Source: CBDAPI01 sp965248635 (lineage in GTDB: Bacteria; Acidobacteriota; UBA6911; RPQK01; CBDAPI01). Taken from it: a DNA stretch of 64,000 nucleotides. The DNA is taken from assembly GCA_965248635.1 (NCBI GenBank), contig OZ252114.1:3720001-3784000 (forward strand), in the 5' to 3' direction. The notes under the pieces are model-generated. The model was not told the origin of the DNA and searched no databases. It was given only the letters and a program-made list of their open reading frames with translations. The position numbers and the translations under genes were made by a program. Position 1 is the stretch's first letter, and every line of letters starts with the position of its first letter. Shown piece by piece: positions 16,738-24,864 of this stretch.

Positions 16738-18521
16738 ATGAAAAGGTCACGAGAACGCGATACGAAACTGCACAACCTGTTAACTGACAATAGGATAGCC
16801 ACGATTGAGGAGCTCAAGGCAGCTCTTGAGACCACAGCCACCATGACGGTGTTCCGTGATCTGTCACGACTGGGCTATCTGAGCAGCTATTCACACCGGG
16901 GCCGGTTCTACACCTTGGCGGAGATTGCTGACTTCGATGGTCGGGGTTTGTGGAGCTGGCGCTCGGCCCGCTTCAGCCGATTCGGGAATCTGCAGGAGAC
17001 GGCAGCCGTGTTGGTGCAGCGATCCGAAGCGGGCTACACCGCCTCGGAGTTGGAGTCGGTGCTGCAGGTGGAGGTCAAGCATGCCTTGCTGCGACAGGTG
17101 CGCCGAGGCAGGATTGGGCGCACTCGCTTGGGGGGAAACTTCGTCTACCTCAGCGAGGAGGCTGGTGAGCGGAGGCGTCAGGAGTTGATGCGCCAAGAGG
17201 GCGAGGATCGCCGGCAGGTGGGTGCCACCCTGGAGAGCGAGTTTCTGCCGGACGAACTCAGGGCGGCCATCATCCTGTTTTTCAGTCTGCTGGATGAGAA
17301 GCAAAGACGGCTCTACGCCGGCCTGGAGGCGGCCAAACTGGGCCACGGAGGTGACCGGAAGATGGCCGAGCTTCTGGATCTGGTCCCCCAGACCGTGGCC
17401 AAGGGGCGTCGGCAACTGTTGACCGGTTCGGTGAGGCGGGGCCGGGTGCGCAAGGCGGGCGGGGGTCGAAAACGCATCGAAAAAAAACGCCGCAGGTAAT
17501 CGAGCAGATCCGTTGCCTGCTGGAGCCGGATACCGCTGGTGACCCGATGTCGGCCAGGAGATGGACTCATCAAACGGCCGAAAAGATCGCCCGCTGCCTG
17601 GCCGAAAGTCTGCAGCTGAAGATCTCGGCCACGGCTGTGCGTCGCTTGCTCAAAAAGCTGGGCTATTCGTTAAAGAGTAACCGAAAATGCCTGTCGGCGG
17701 GAAACTCCCCTTATCGGGACGCCCAGTTCGCGATCATCAAACGATTGCGCCAGCAGTTCGCCCAGAGCGGCGACCCGGTCATCTGCGTCGATAGTAAGAA
17801 AAAAGAGCTCATCGGTCTGTTCAAGAACCCCGGTAAGATCTGGTGTCGCGACGCCCCGCAGGTCCAAGACCATGACTTTCGTTCCCAGGCTGTGGGCTTG
17901 GCCTGCCCCTATGGGATCTACGATGTGGGCCGCAACTTTGGCGTGCTGGTGGTGGGGCAGTCCGCCGATACGCCAGCCTTTGCCGTCAACAGCATCCTCA
18001 CCTGGTGGCGTCAGCACGGTCAAGACCACTACCGCCGGTCCCAACGCCTGCTGGTTCTCGCCGACTGTGGCGGAAGCAACGGAGCCGCCCCTCGCGCCTG
18101 GAAGAAGCTTCTCCAGGAGAGGCTCGCCGACCCCTATGGACTCACCATTACCGTGGCCCACTATCCCCCGGGCGCCAGCAAGTGGAACCCCATCGAACAC
18201 CGACTCTTCAGCGAAATCACCAAGAACTGGGCCGGAGAGCCGCTCAAAAGTTTTCAGACCCTCGTCGACTTCGCCCGCAAAACACGCACCCTGACCGGGC
18301 TACGCGTGGAGGCCTACCGCGACCGGCGAGTTTACCAGAAAGGAATCAAGGTTTCAGACCAGCAACTGGAGCAGCTTTCCTTCGCTAGAAGCAACTTCCT
18401 CGGAAAATGGAACTACACTTTCTCACCCAGACCCCAAAGCCGTGCACAACCGCACTCGGAGGCGATTCTAACCACCGTTCAAGCCGACCCGCCGACCCCT
18501 GAAACCCAGCAAGCTGCTTAG
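16738..18521 (+). CDS. ISAzo13-family transposase, two frames joined at an A8 run, with extra N-terminal winged-helix region
   Basis: The first frame (16738-17499) holds about 150 residues unlike the usual ISAzo13 start: TTATMTVFRDLSRLGYLSSY, SHRGRFYTLAEI and FDGRGLWSWRSARFSRFGNL look like a winged-helix DNA-binding region. Then comes the normal transposase opening (LLDEKQRRLYAGLEAAKLGH, VPQTVAKGRRQLL). The second frame begins at KTPQVIEQI and runs to 18521 with the catalytic features VICVDSKKKELIGLFKNPG, PYGIYDVGRNFGVL, LVLADCGGSNG, HYPPGASKWNPIEHRLFS and KNWAG. The switch is a -1 step on the eight A residues at 17480-17487 (codons GAA AAA AAA CGC). That is a good slippery sequence, so a fusion protein may be made by programmed frameshifting or transcriptional slippage. 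An inactivating indel is the alternative. Confidence 0.8.
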
Positions 18522-18628
18522 TCCAAAATGTAAAGTTAATTCCGCGCCGACCCTAAGCGAGAGTAGTGTCTGGTGTCTGCAGACCGAAGTCAATCTCGCC
18601 ATCAAAACAACCCTTGTGAAGGGACGAA

Positions 18629-19708
18629 ATGAAGACAGCTGATCTCGATACACCATCTCTGGTTGTCGATCTCGACATCATGGAAGACAACATGAAGAGG
18701 ATGCATAAGCATCTGAAGCAAAACGGGATTCCATATCGGCCTCACGTCAAGACCCACAAGGTGCCCGCGCTGGCCCGACGTCAGATGGAAGCGGGCTCGG
18801 TGGGCGTGACCTGCCAGAAAGTCGGCGAGGCGGAGGTCATGGTCGAGGGAGGTCTCGAGGAGATCTTTCTGTCTTACAACATTGTGGGCCGCCAGAAGCT
18901 GGAACGGTTAGCCAGCCTGGTCCGCCGCGCCAACCTGATTCTGGCGGCTGACTCGGAGTACGTCCTGGAAGGACTTTCCCAGGTTGCCCAAATCGCCGGA
19001 AAACCCATCAAGATTCTGATCGAGTGTGATATTGCGTGTGTTCGATCCGGGGTTCGCTCTCCCGCGGGAGTGTTGCAGCTCGCAGAGACAATCGATCGGG
19101 ACTCCAGCTTGCATCTGGAGGGTCTTTTTTCCTTCAAGGGCGGATACTTCGACAAGGAGCATGCAGGGCGGGTCAATGAGTTTTTCGAGGAGTCTCTCGA
19201 GCGAATGTCGAGAGCGGGACTGGAAGCCAGAACGGTCAGTGCCGAGGGAACGGTTTGCGCCTGGCATGCCTGGCCGGAGTTCGCCTCCAAAGTCATCAAC
19301 GAGTCGCGACCGGGTTTGTACATCTTCAACGACACCACCAAGGTCGATCAGGGGATTGCAACTCTCGAGCAGTGCGCGCTACGCCTGGTTTGTACTGTCC
19401 TTTCCCATCCTGGCCTCGACGAAGTCATCATCGACGGGGGGTCGAAGACTTTCGGTTACGACGGCTATTTTCTGGACAGCTACGGGCATGTTCTCGAGTA
19501 TCCGGAAGCTCAACTCCAATCCTTCTTCGAAGAGCACGGTGTGATTACGACCCGGTTCAGTCGGGAGAAACCTGCCCTCGGTGAACGGGTCACGATCATT
19601 CCCAACTGCGGGACGGCCGTGATCAATCTGCATGACACCCTGTACGGCATACGGGGTGAAGAAGTCGAGGAAATCTGGCCGATCGAGGGCCGGGGTAAGG
19701 TCCAGTGA
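18629..19708 (+). CDS. DSD1 / D-threonine-aldolase-type PLP enzyme (alanine racemase-like fold)
   Basis: A 359-residue fold-type III PLP enzyme; GAAGGGACGAA precedes the ATG. LDTPSLVVDLDIMEDN and RPHVKTHKVPALARRQM (PLP lysine) are diagnostic, and GVTCQKVGEAEVMVEGG follows. Relatives cleave D-threonine or D-3-hydroxyaspartate to glycine plus aldehyde, or deaminate D-serine, with help from a metal bound near the C-terminus. There the usual PNHxC pattern reads IPNCGTAVINLHDTLYG (near 19597-19645), so the first His and the Cys appear to be replaced, while the downstream HD is kept. The gene sits right of the insertion sequence and before convergent amide-hydrolysing genes, which suits D-amino-acid breakdown. 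Confidence 0.75.
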   Translation: MKTADLDTPSLVVDLDIMEDNMKRMHKHLKQNGIPYRPHVKTHKVPALARRQMEAGSVGVTCQKVGEAEVMVEGGLEEIFLSYNIVGRQKLERLASLVRRANLILAADSEYVLEGLSQVAQIAGKPIKILIECDIACVRSGVRSPAGVLQLAETIDRDSSLHLEGLFSFKGGYFDKEHAGRVNEFFEESLERMSRAGLEARTVSAEGTVCAWHAWPEFASKVINESRPGLYIFNDTTKVDQGIATLEQCALRLVCTVLSHPGLDEVIIDGGSKTFGYDGYFLDSYGHVLEYPEAQLQSFFEEHGVITTRFSREKPALGERVTIIPNCGTAVINLHDTLYGIRGEEVEEIWPIEGRGKVQ

Positions 19709-19754
19709 TCCGGCGACTCCATTTTGTCAGGACCCATCCTTTGTGACACCCTGG

Positions 19755-20630
19755 TTAGAGCCGGGGAAAGACGGCGCGAGTTGTGACCGGATAACTTCCC
19801 GGACTGCAAATCTGACAGATCTGAACGTCTCCCCGCGCGCTGATCAGCATGTACGCTTCCTCAAAACCGACCTTCAACTGACGCTGCAGAAGACGGGCCA
19901 TTTCCCCGGCGGCAATCCGGAGCGCCTCAGCTGGATCCATGTCATCACCGGTTGTCACCCACAGATCGGGTGTTTCGATCCAGGGTCGAGAGACTGGATC
20001 GGCGGCGGCATCGACGCGAATTGTGACCGTCGCCGAAATCTCGAGGCCTACCATCGTGATCTCGCCGTCTCCCATGGTGGCGTGTACGTCGCCTAGACAA
20101 AGTAGTCCCCCGGGGACCTGGACGGGCATGTAGACGGTGGCACCCGGGCCAATGTACCGGTTGTCCATGTTACCGCCGTGGGGGCCGGGCAGTGTCGTGG
20201 GCACTCCCTCTCCTGCAGGGGCCGTCCCGATCACGCCCACCATGGGGCGAACAGGCAGACGCAAGTGGTCATCAAAGACCACCTCACCGTCGTCGATGGC
20301 CACGATTCTGGTCACAAACCGATCGGCCTGGCTGGCCAGCAAGCCCGTTTTGGCCTTGACCGCCAGGAATCCCTGGTCGGCCAGGTCTATGCTCAAAATC
20401 TCAACGGCCAGCCCGCAGCCGGCCTCCGCTCCCGCCACCAGGATGGGTCCGGTCGCCGGGTTGCCCCCTCCCGGACTCGGTTGATCCAGTAAATCTTCAT
20501 TCGTGCGAATCGAGCCTGTCCTCGCATCGTGGGTTTCGACCTGGATAATGTCTCCCGGTCTCACTTCCAAGACGGGCGAAGAGTTCTTATCGCAACTGTA
20601 AACGATTTGATCTCGACTGAGCAGCTTCAT
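19755..20630 (-). CDS. Acetamidase/formamidase family protein
   Basis: About 291 residues if started at the ATG giving MKLLSRDQIVYSCDKNSSPV; a TTG at 20642 would add four residues and begin immediately after the stop of the upstream amidohydrolase. Family motifs are VRPGDIIQVETHDARTGSI, NPATGPILVAGAEAGCGLAV, GVIGTAPAGEGVPTTLPGPH, GGNMDNRYIGPG, VPGGLLCLGDVHATMGDGE and YMLISARGDVQICQICSPG. Members hydrolyse small amides to ammonia and a carboxylic acid. It is co-transcribed with the amidohydrolase at 20643-22112, with which it nearly overlaps, suggesting joint processing of N-acylated or amide compounds. Confidence 0.85.
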   Translation of the reverse strand: MKLLSRDQIVYSCDKNSSPVLEVRPGDIIQVETHDARTGSIRTNEDLLDQPSPGGGNPATGPILVAGAEAGCGLAVEILSIDLADQGFLAVKAKTGLLASQADRFVTRIVAIDDGEVVFDDHLRLPVRPMVGVIGTAPAGEGVPTTLPGPHGGNMDNRYIGPGATVYMPVQVPGGLLCLGDVHATMGDGEITMVGLEISATVTIRVDAAADPVSRPWIETPDLWVTTGDDMDPAEALRIAAGEMARLLQRQLKVGFEEAYMLISARGDVQICQICSPGSYPVTTRAVFPRL

Positions 20631-20642
20631 GACCCTGTGCAA

Positions 20643-22112
20643 CTAACGGTTAGCGCGTAGTGCCTGCCCCGGGAAAACTCCTTCCACCAGCTTCGTGTCT
20701 CTCACCACGAAGGTCCCTGCAACCAGAACGTGCTCGATTCCCCGGGAGGGTACATCAGCTTTCTCGTAGCTGGATCGGTCGACTACTGTGCCGGGGTCAA
20801 ATACCGTCAGATCGGCATCAGCGCCTACCTGCACTCTCCCCTTTTTCCTGAAGAGAGGGGCGAAGTTTTCAAGCCGCCGGGCCGGCAGCAAGGTCATTTT
20901 CGAGAGCGCCTGCATCAGGCCAAGGGCGTTTCGATCTCGACTGTAGCGTCCCAGGACCCTTGAGAAGGTGCCTGCCCCGCGGGGATGGGTTGGACCGTAC
21001 AGAAAGGGAATCCCGTCACTGGCGATTATGAGGTCAGGCTGGGAGAGCAGCCATTCATTGATCTCCTCGGATCGGTTGCCGTGGAGGATGACCCACCCCC
21101 CCTGTTCACGGTACTTTCGGAAAGTATCAGCACTCAGACGCTCGCCGGTTGGGGGCCATTGAAGTTGCTGGTATTTCTCATCCGTAAGGCCCTCCCAGGA
21201 ATCGAAAACGGCCGACTCGATCCAGGTACAGCCTGCTGTGTAAGGATACGTCTCCGTGGTCAGGTCAACGCCCTGTGACCGGGCTCCCCGAATCATTTCC
21301 AGAGCGATTCGTGCACGCTCGTTGGCGCTGCTGTTCATATGCACGATGTGCAGCGCAGCGCCGCTGGCAGCGGCATTGGAAATGACTTCCTGGAAGCCTC
21401 CCAGGGCCGGCCCGGAGCCGGTTCCGCGTACGTGCACGAAAACCGGAGCCCCCCTCTCGGCTGCCAGTTGGAAGACCTTGAAGATTTCCGTTGCCGAGGC
21501 CGCTGGAGTATAGGTGATGCCGAGACCCAGACCCAGCCCGCCCTCGGCAAGCCCCTGTTCCAAGAGTTCGAGCACGCGGTCAATCTGCTCTGGCGAGGCT
21601 TCCTTATAGGCATAGTCTCTTTTTCTCTCCAGCGCCTTGCTCTCTTCGGCGGGAAGGGTGGCGTTGTGGCCAATGTCGATCCCGTGCATGAGCTTGATCC
21701 GGGCTCCCAGATGCCCCACCGTGGCCCCGAAATGGATCACGGCCTTCCCTTCCCGGGAAGCCATCCACTCGCCGACCGGATAGACACCGAGTTCCATCTC
21801 CAGTGCAGTCGTCACTCCATCGGCGGCCTGCAGCCGGTTGCTGACGGGATCCTGCCCGTGAGCATGCAAGTCGATGAACCCTGGCGCCACCACCATCCCT
21901 GCAACATCTACCGTTTCATCGGCGTCGACAGGTTGATCGGTGATGGCCACGACGGTTCCCGCAGTGATCCCCACATTGCGGATGGCGTCAAGGCCACTTT
22001 CGGGGTCCATGACCCGTCCTCCCAGCAGGGCAATCTCAACGCGCTCAGGAAGCGTCGCTTCGGGGACGGCACAACCGACCAGGCTCAATAGAATGATGAA
22101 AAGGAGTCTCAT
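20643..22112 (-). CDS. Exported amidohydrolase lipoprotein, D-aminoacylase-like
   Basis: The start at 22112 gives MRLLFIILLSLVGCAVPEAT, a clean lipoprotein signal with lipobox SLVGC; the longer frame from 22148 would bury it. The 489-residue protein is an amidohydrolase-superfamily barrel: VVAPGFIDLHAHGQDP holds the first metal ligands, followed by VFVHVRGTG, ALHIVHMNSS, IIASDGIPFLYG (metal Asp) and PRGAGTFSRVLGRY. ALSKMTLLPARRLENFAPLF and GADADLTVFDPGTVVDRSSY are typical of D-aminoacylases and dihydroorotase-like enzymes. It probably removes an acyl group or opens a cyclic amide outside the cytoplasm. It is divergent from the Nramp-like transporter and heads an operon with the acetamidase-like gene. 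Confidence 0.85.
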   Translation of the reverse strand: MRLLFIILLSLVGCAVPEATLPERVEIALLGGRVMDPESGLDAIRNVGITAGTVVAITDQPVDADETVDVAGMVVAPGFIDLHAHGQDPVSNRLQAADGVTTALEMELGVYPVGEWMASREGKAVIHFGATVGHLGARIKLMHGIDIGHNATLPAEESKALERKRDYAYKEASPEQIDRVLELLEQGLAEGGLGLGLGITYTPAASATEIFKVFQLAAERGAPVFVHVRGTGSGPALGGFQEVISNAAASGAALHIVHMNSSANERARIALEMIRGARSQGVDLTTETYPYTAGCTWIESAVFDSWEGLTDEKYQQLQWPPTGERLSADTFRKYREQGGWVILHGNRSEEINEWLLSQPDLIIASDGIPFLYGPTHPRGAGTFSRVLGRYSRDRNALGLMQALSKMTLLPARRLENFAPLFRKKGRVQVGADADLTVFDPGTVVDRSSYEKADVPSRGIEHVLVAGTFVVRDTKLVEGVFPGQALRANR

Positions 22113-22286
22113 GTCGATCAGTTTTATTCGTCGAAGATCCGGTGTCAACCTGGGTCGAAGAGTGACTTGGCTTTTGGATGCCTTTCGTGAGACCGTCTAT
22201 TCCGATCAGATTCGCTATCATGCTCCGGAGGCGGAAAGAAATGAACAAGACGCCCCACTTCCCTCTCCCGACGGGGGACAAATGAC

Positions 22287-23699
22287 ATGAGCGATCCGTG
22301 GGAGGTCCGCGAACTTCCCGAGCCACCCGCCTACAACTTCCGAAATCTGATCAAAATGATTGGACCGGGAGCCGTCCTGCTTGCCAGCTCCATTGGGGGT
22401 GGCGAATGGCTGGTCGGCCCGGCCGTTGCCGTGCGTTATAGCCTGCACTTCATGTGGCTGGTTCCGGTGGCCATCTTTTTTCAGCTGATTCTCAATCTAC
22501 AGGCCGTCCGCTTCACGCTCTATACGGGTGAACCGGTCTATGTCGGTTTCCTGCGGCAGGGTCCGGGAAGATCCTTCTGGCTCGTCTTCTACATTGTGGT
22601 GGCCTTCCTCCAGATGGGCTGGCCGGCTCTGGCCTCTGCCAGCGCCGTCGCCCTGTTCGCAGGCTACCTGGGAGCTTTGCCCTCAAACATGGACTCCCAG
22701 GCCATCTACTGGATCGCCACGGGAGTCGTCCTGCTGACACTGTTTCTTCTCTCCTTCGGGGGGACCATCGAGCGCATGCTGGAACGCGTCTCCTGCCTGA
22801 TGATGAGCCTGGTCTTTCTTTTCCTTTTGGCAGTCAATCTTCTCTTCGTCCCGCCGTCGCACTGGTGGCTGACCTTGAAGTCATTCTTCGACTTCACCGC
22901 GCTGGGACCAGAGCCTGACTGGGCGCTGCTGGGAGCGCTGGTCGCCAGTTCCGGAGCGGGGGGTCTGGGGAACCTGGCACTTACCAGCTGGTATCGCGAC
23001 AAGGGCATGGGTATGGCCAGTCTGGTGGGAGCCATCCCCAGCGCATTTGGTGGAATGGAGCTGAAGCTGTCACCCAAGGGCAAGGTTTTCCCGATCACAC
23101 GGGGAAACCTGAGACGGTGGGCGGAGTGGCTCAGGTTCGTACGGGCCGATCAGCTCTACCTGTGGGCTTTCTTCGCCTTCGCGGGGATGTACCTGAACGT
23201 GAATCTCGCCACGGCAGTCATCCCTGCCGGAACCGACCTCTCTGGAATGGCGACGGGCGCCTATCAGGCCAAGTATCTGGCAGAGCAGGCCTTGCCGGCC
23301 CTCTGGGGCCTGACTCTCCTGAACGGCTTCTGGATTCTTTTCTCGACGCACCTGGCCGACACGGACATACTGGTCCGAACCGTGGCCGACCTGCTGTGGG
23401 CGGGTTCGGAAGAAGTCCGGAAACGTCAAGCCTCGGGAATTCGAACTCTCTATTACACGATCCTGATTGGCTTTACTCTGTGGTGCTTCGTGGGAGTTCG
23501 TCTGGCGACACCACTGACACTTTTCAAGATTCAGGCCAACGTGGCCGGCTTCATTCTGGTCATCGCTACCTTTCAAGTTTTCCTTCTGAATCGCAGGTTC
23601 CTGCCCCGCGAGCTGCGTTCCAGGTGGGAATGGGCGTTGATAGCCGGGGGACTTTTCTTTCTATTCTTCGCGATCCGGGTGCTTCTATCCCTGACTTGA
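22287..23699 (+). CDS. Nramp-related membrane transporter lacking the canonical metal-site motif
   Basis: A 470-residue polytopic protein with roughly 11 hydrophobic spans; the ATG follows ACGGGGGACAAATGAC. The N-terminus, NLIKMIGPGAVLLASSIGGG then EWLVGP, aligns with TM1 of Nramp transporters. The DPGN metal site of that helix is GGGE here, and I cannot find the MPH motif of TM6; the corresponding region reads VASSGAGGLGNLALTSWY. It therefore belongs to an Nramp-related branch that probably does not carry manganese or iron in the usual way. The divergent amidohydrolase and the SDR 75 bases downstream suggest a nutrient role, but the substrate is unknown. Confidence 0.7.
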   Translation: MSDPWEVRELPEPPAYNFRNLIKMIGPGAVLLASSIGGGEWLVGPAVAVRYSLHFMWLVPVAIFFQLILNLQAVRFTLYTGEPVYVGFLRQGPGRSFWLVFYIVVAFLQMGWPALASASAVALFAGYLGALPSNMDSQAIYWIATGVVLLTLFLLSFGGTIERMLERVSCLMMSLVFLFLLAVNLLFVPPSHWWLTLKSFFDFTALGPEPDWALLGALVASSGAGGLGNLALTSWYRDKGMGMASLVGAIPSAFGGMELKLSPKGKVFPITRGNLRRWAEWLRFVRADQLYLWAFFAFAGMYLNVNLATAVIPAGTDLSGMATGAYQAKYLAEQALPALWGLTLLNGFWILFSTHLADTDILVRTVADLLWAGSEEVRKRQASGIRTLYYTILIGFTLWCFVGVRLATPLTLFKIQANVAGFILVIATFQVFLLNRRFLPRELRSRWEWALIAGGLFFLFFAIRVLLSLT

Positions 23700-23708
23700 G
23701 TCCCGGGA

Positions 23709-23762
23709 GGCAAGGGCAAAGGCAAAGGCACGGGCAAAGGCAAAGGCAAGGGCAGGAGCAAA
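23709..23762 (+). repeat. Nine-copy imperfect GGCAAR hexamer tandem repeat ahead of an SDR gene
   Basis: Units read GGCAAG, GGCAAA, GGCAAA, GGCACG, GGCAAA, GGCAAA, GGCAAG, GGCAGG, AGCAAA. The array starts ten bases after the Nramp-like stop and runs directly into the AGGAGA ribosome site (23762-23767) of the SDR at 23775. The unit is a multiple of three and lies outside coding sequence, so copy-number change would alter leader length, not reading frame. Confidence 0.85.
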
Positions 23763-23774
23763 GGAGATCGGAAG

Positions 23775-24578
23775 ATGAGAGGAGACCGCCTAAAAGACAA
23801 GGTTGCGCTGGTCACGGGTGCCGGATCCGTGGGGCCCGGCTGGGGCAACGGCAAGGCAACCGCCACTCTGTTTGCCCGCGAGGGCGCCAGAGTTTTCGCT
23901 GTAGACCTGAATCTCGACGCCGTCGAGGAAACCAGGAGAATCATCGAAGAGGAGGGAGGGCACTGTATGACTCATCAGGCTGATGTGACAGAGGTTGATC
24001 AGGTCGAGCTGATGATTCATCGCTGTGTCGAAGCCTATGGTCGACTGGATGTCCTTCACAACAACGTGGGGATTGTGGCCGTGGGAGGACCGGTGGAAGT
24101 GTCCGAGGCAGACTGGGATCGGATTCTCGACACCAACTTAAAGAGCATGTTCCTGACCTGCAAATATGCTCTTCCTATAATGGAAACCCAGCAGGGGGGC
24201 GTGATTGTGAACATTTCCTCAACCTCCTCCTTGCGTTACAGCGGCTACCCTTCAGTCGCCTACAATGCTTCCAAGGGAGCGATCAACCAGCTCACGCAGA
24301 ACATCGCGGTCCAGTACGCAGCGAAAGGGATCCGGGCCAACTGCGTTCTACCGGGCCTGATGGACACACCCATGATTGTGGAGCCTTTGGTGAGTGCCTA
24401 TGGAGCCGGAGGCCTGGAAGAAATGAAACGACAGCGTAACGCCCTGGTCCCCATGGAGAGAATGGGTGACGCCTGGGATGTCGCGCACGCCGCACTCTTT
24501 CTGGCCTCCGATGAAGCCAGTTACATCACCGGCGCCTGCCTGGTGGTGGACGGCGGACTGACCTGTAAGTTCGGGTGA
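23775..24578 (+). CDS. Short-chain dehydrogenase/reductase (SDR), NAD(P)-dependent
   Basis: A 267-residue classical SDR. The Rossmann motif is extended: VTGAGSVGPGWGNGKATATL in place of the usual TGxxxGIG, a variant seen in some SDRs of unknown substrate. LDVLHNNVGI replaces the common NNAG. The catalytic set is NISSTSSLRYSGYPSVAYN followed by ASKGA (Ser, Tyr, Lys). The C-terminus, YITGACLVVDGGLTCKFG, is typical of glucose/3-oxoacyl-type members. An AAAGGAGATCGGAAG ribosome site precedes the ATG, partly built from the hexamer repeat. A fragment of an amidohydrolase follows it. Confidence 0.85.
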   Translation: MRGDRLKDKVALVTGAGSVGPGWGNGKATATLFAREGARVFAVDLNLDAVEETRRIIEEEGGHCMTHQADVTEVDQVELMIHRCVEAYGRLDVLHNNVGIVAVGGPVEVSEADWDRILDTNLKSMFLTCKYALPIMETQQGGVIVNISSTSSLRYSGYPSVAYNASKGAINQLTQNIAVQYAAKGIRANCVLPGLMDTPMIVEPLVSAYGAGGLEEMKRQRNALVPMERMGDAWDVAHAALFLASDEASYITGACLVVDGGLTCKFG

Positions 24579-24602
24579 GGGCTGGTGCAATCTCGATCAA
24601 GG

Positions 24603-24724
24603 GACCCGACTCTGCCGTCCGAGGGCGTTCGCTATGTGCTCGTGAATGGAACCCTGGTGGTCAATGAGGGACACCTGGTGGAAGGGGTAGCTCCGGGTTT
24701 GGCGATTCGAGCACCGAGGGATTG
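24603..24724 (+). pseudogene. C-terminal remnant of an amidohydrolase / D-aminoacylase gene
   Basis: One frame reads DPTLPSEGVRYVLVNGTLVV followed by NEGHLVEGVAPGLAIRAPRD and a stop at 24722-24724. PSEGVRYVLVNGxxVVxxGxLVEGVxPGxxxR is the closing beta-strand segment of D-aminoacylase-type amidohydrolases. There is no barrel upstream; the preceding gene is the SDR. It is therefore a leftover 3' end, the third amidohydrolase trace within 7 kb. Downstream, to 24837, I see nothing recognisable. Confidence 0.6.
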
Positions 24725-24837
24725 AGCCGACGGGTTCATCAGAAGCCGGCTGCGCCGACGTTTCGGAATGTGGGAGGCGCCTTGGGCGGCGACTTCGGAG
24801 CCCGGAAGAAAAGGTTGCAGACCGGTTCAGATTTCAA

Positions 24838-24857
24838 CCCCCGGCTTCCGCCGGGGG
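24838..24857. terminator. Perfect 8-bp GC hairpin beyond the AGCS stop codon
   Basis: CCCCCGGC at 24838-24845, a TTCC loop, and GCCGGGGG at 24850-24857. It lies seven bases past the end of the minus-strand symporter gene and after the plus-strand amidohydrolase remnant, a sensible place for a bidirectional terminator. There is no clear U tract on either strand, so confidence is low. Confidence 0.35.
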
Positions 24858-24864
24858 CTCGGAT

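Larger units (their letters stand above)
16558..18554 (+). mobile_element. ISAzo13-family insertion sequence, about 2.0 kb
   Basis: The transposase identifies the family. Candidate terminal inverted repeats are AGGGCTGGCGCAAAAACAAA at 16558-16577 and, on the opposite strand at the right end, AGGGTCGGCGCGGAATTAAC reading inward from 18554. They share AGGG, GGCGC and scattered A residues. I do not see a convincing target-site duplication. The left flank is the chimeric CocE/symporter remnant and the right flank is the DSD1-type gene at 18629, so the element may have separated that gene from its original promoter. Confidence 0.65.

Noticed and set aside
16554..18558. Target-site duplication flanking the ISAzo13 element
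   Set aside because: Bases outside the candidate ends (CT before the left end, AAG after the right end) do not match convincingly.
23709..23762. Possible CRISPR array
   Set aside because: The units are contiguous hexamers with no spacers and no cas genes are nearby.
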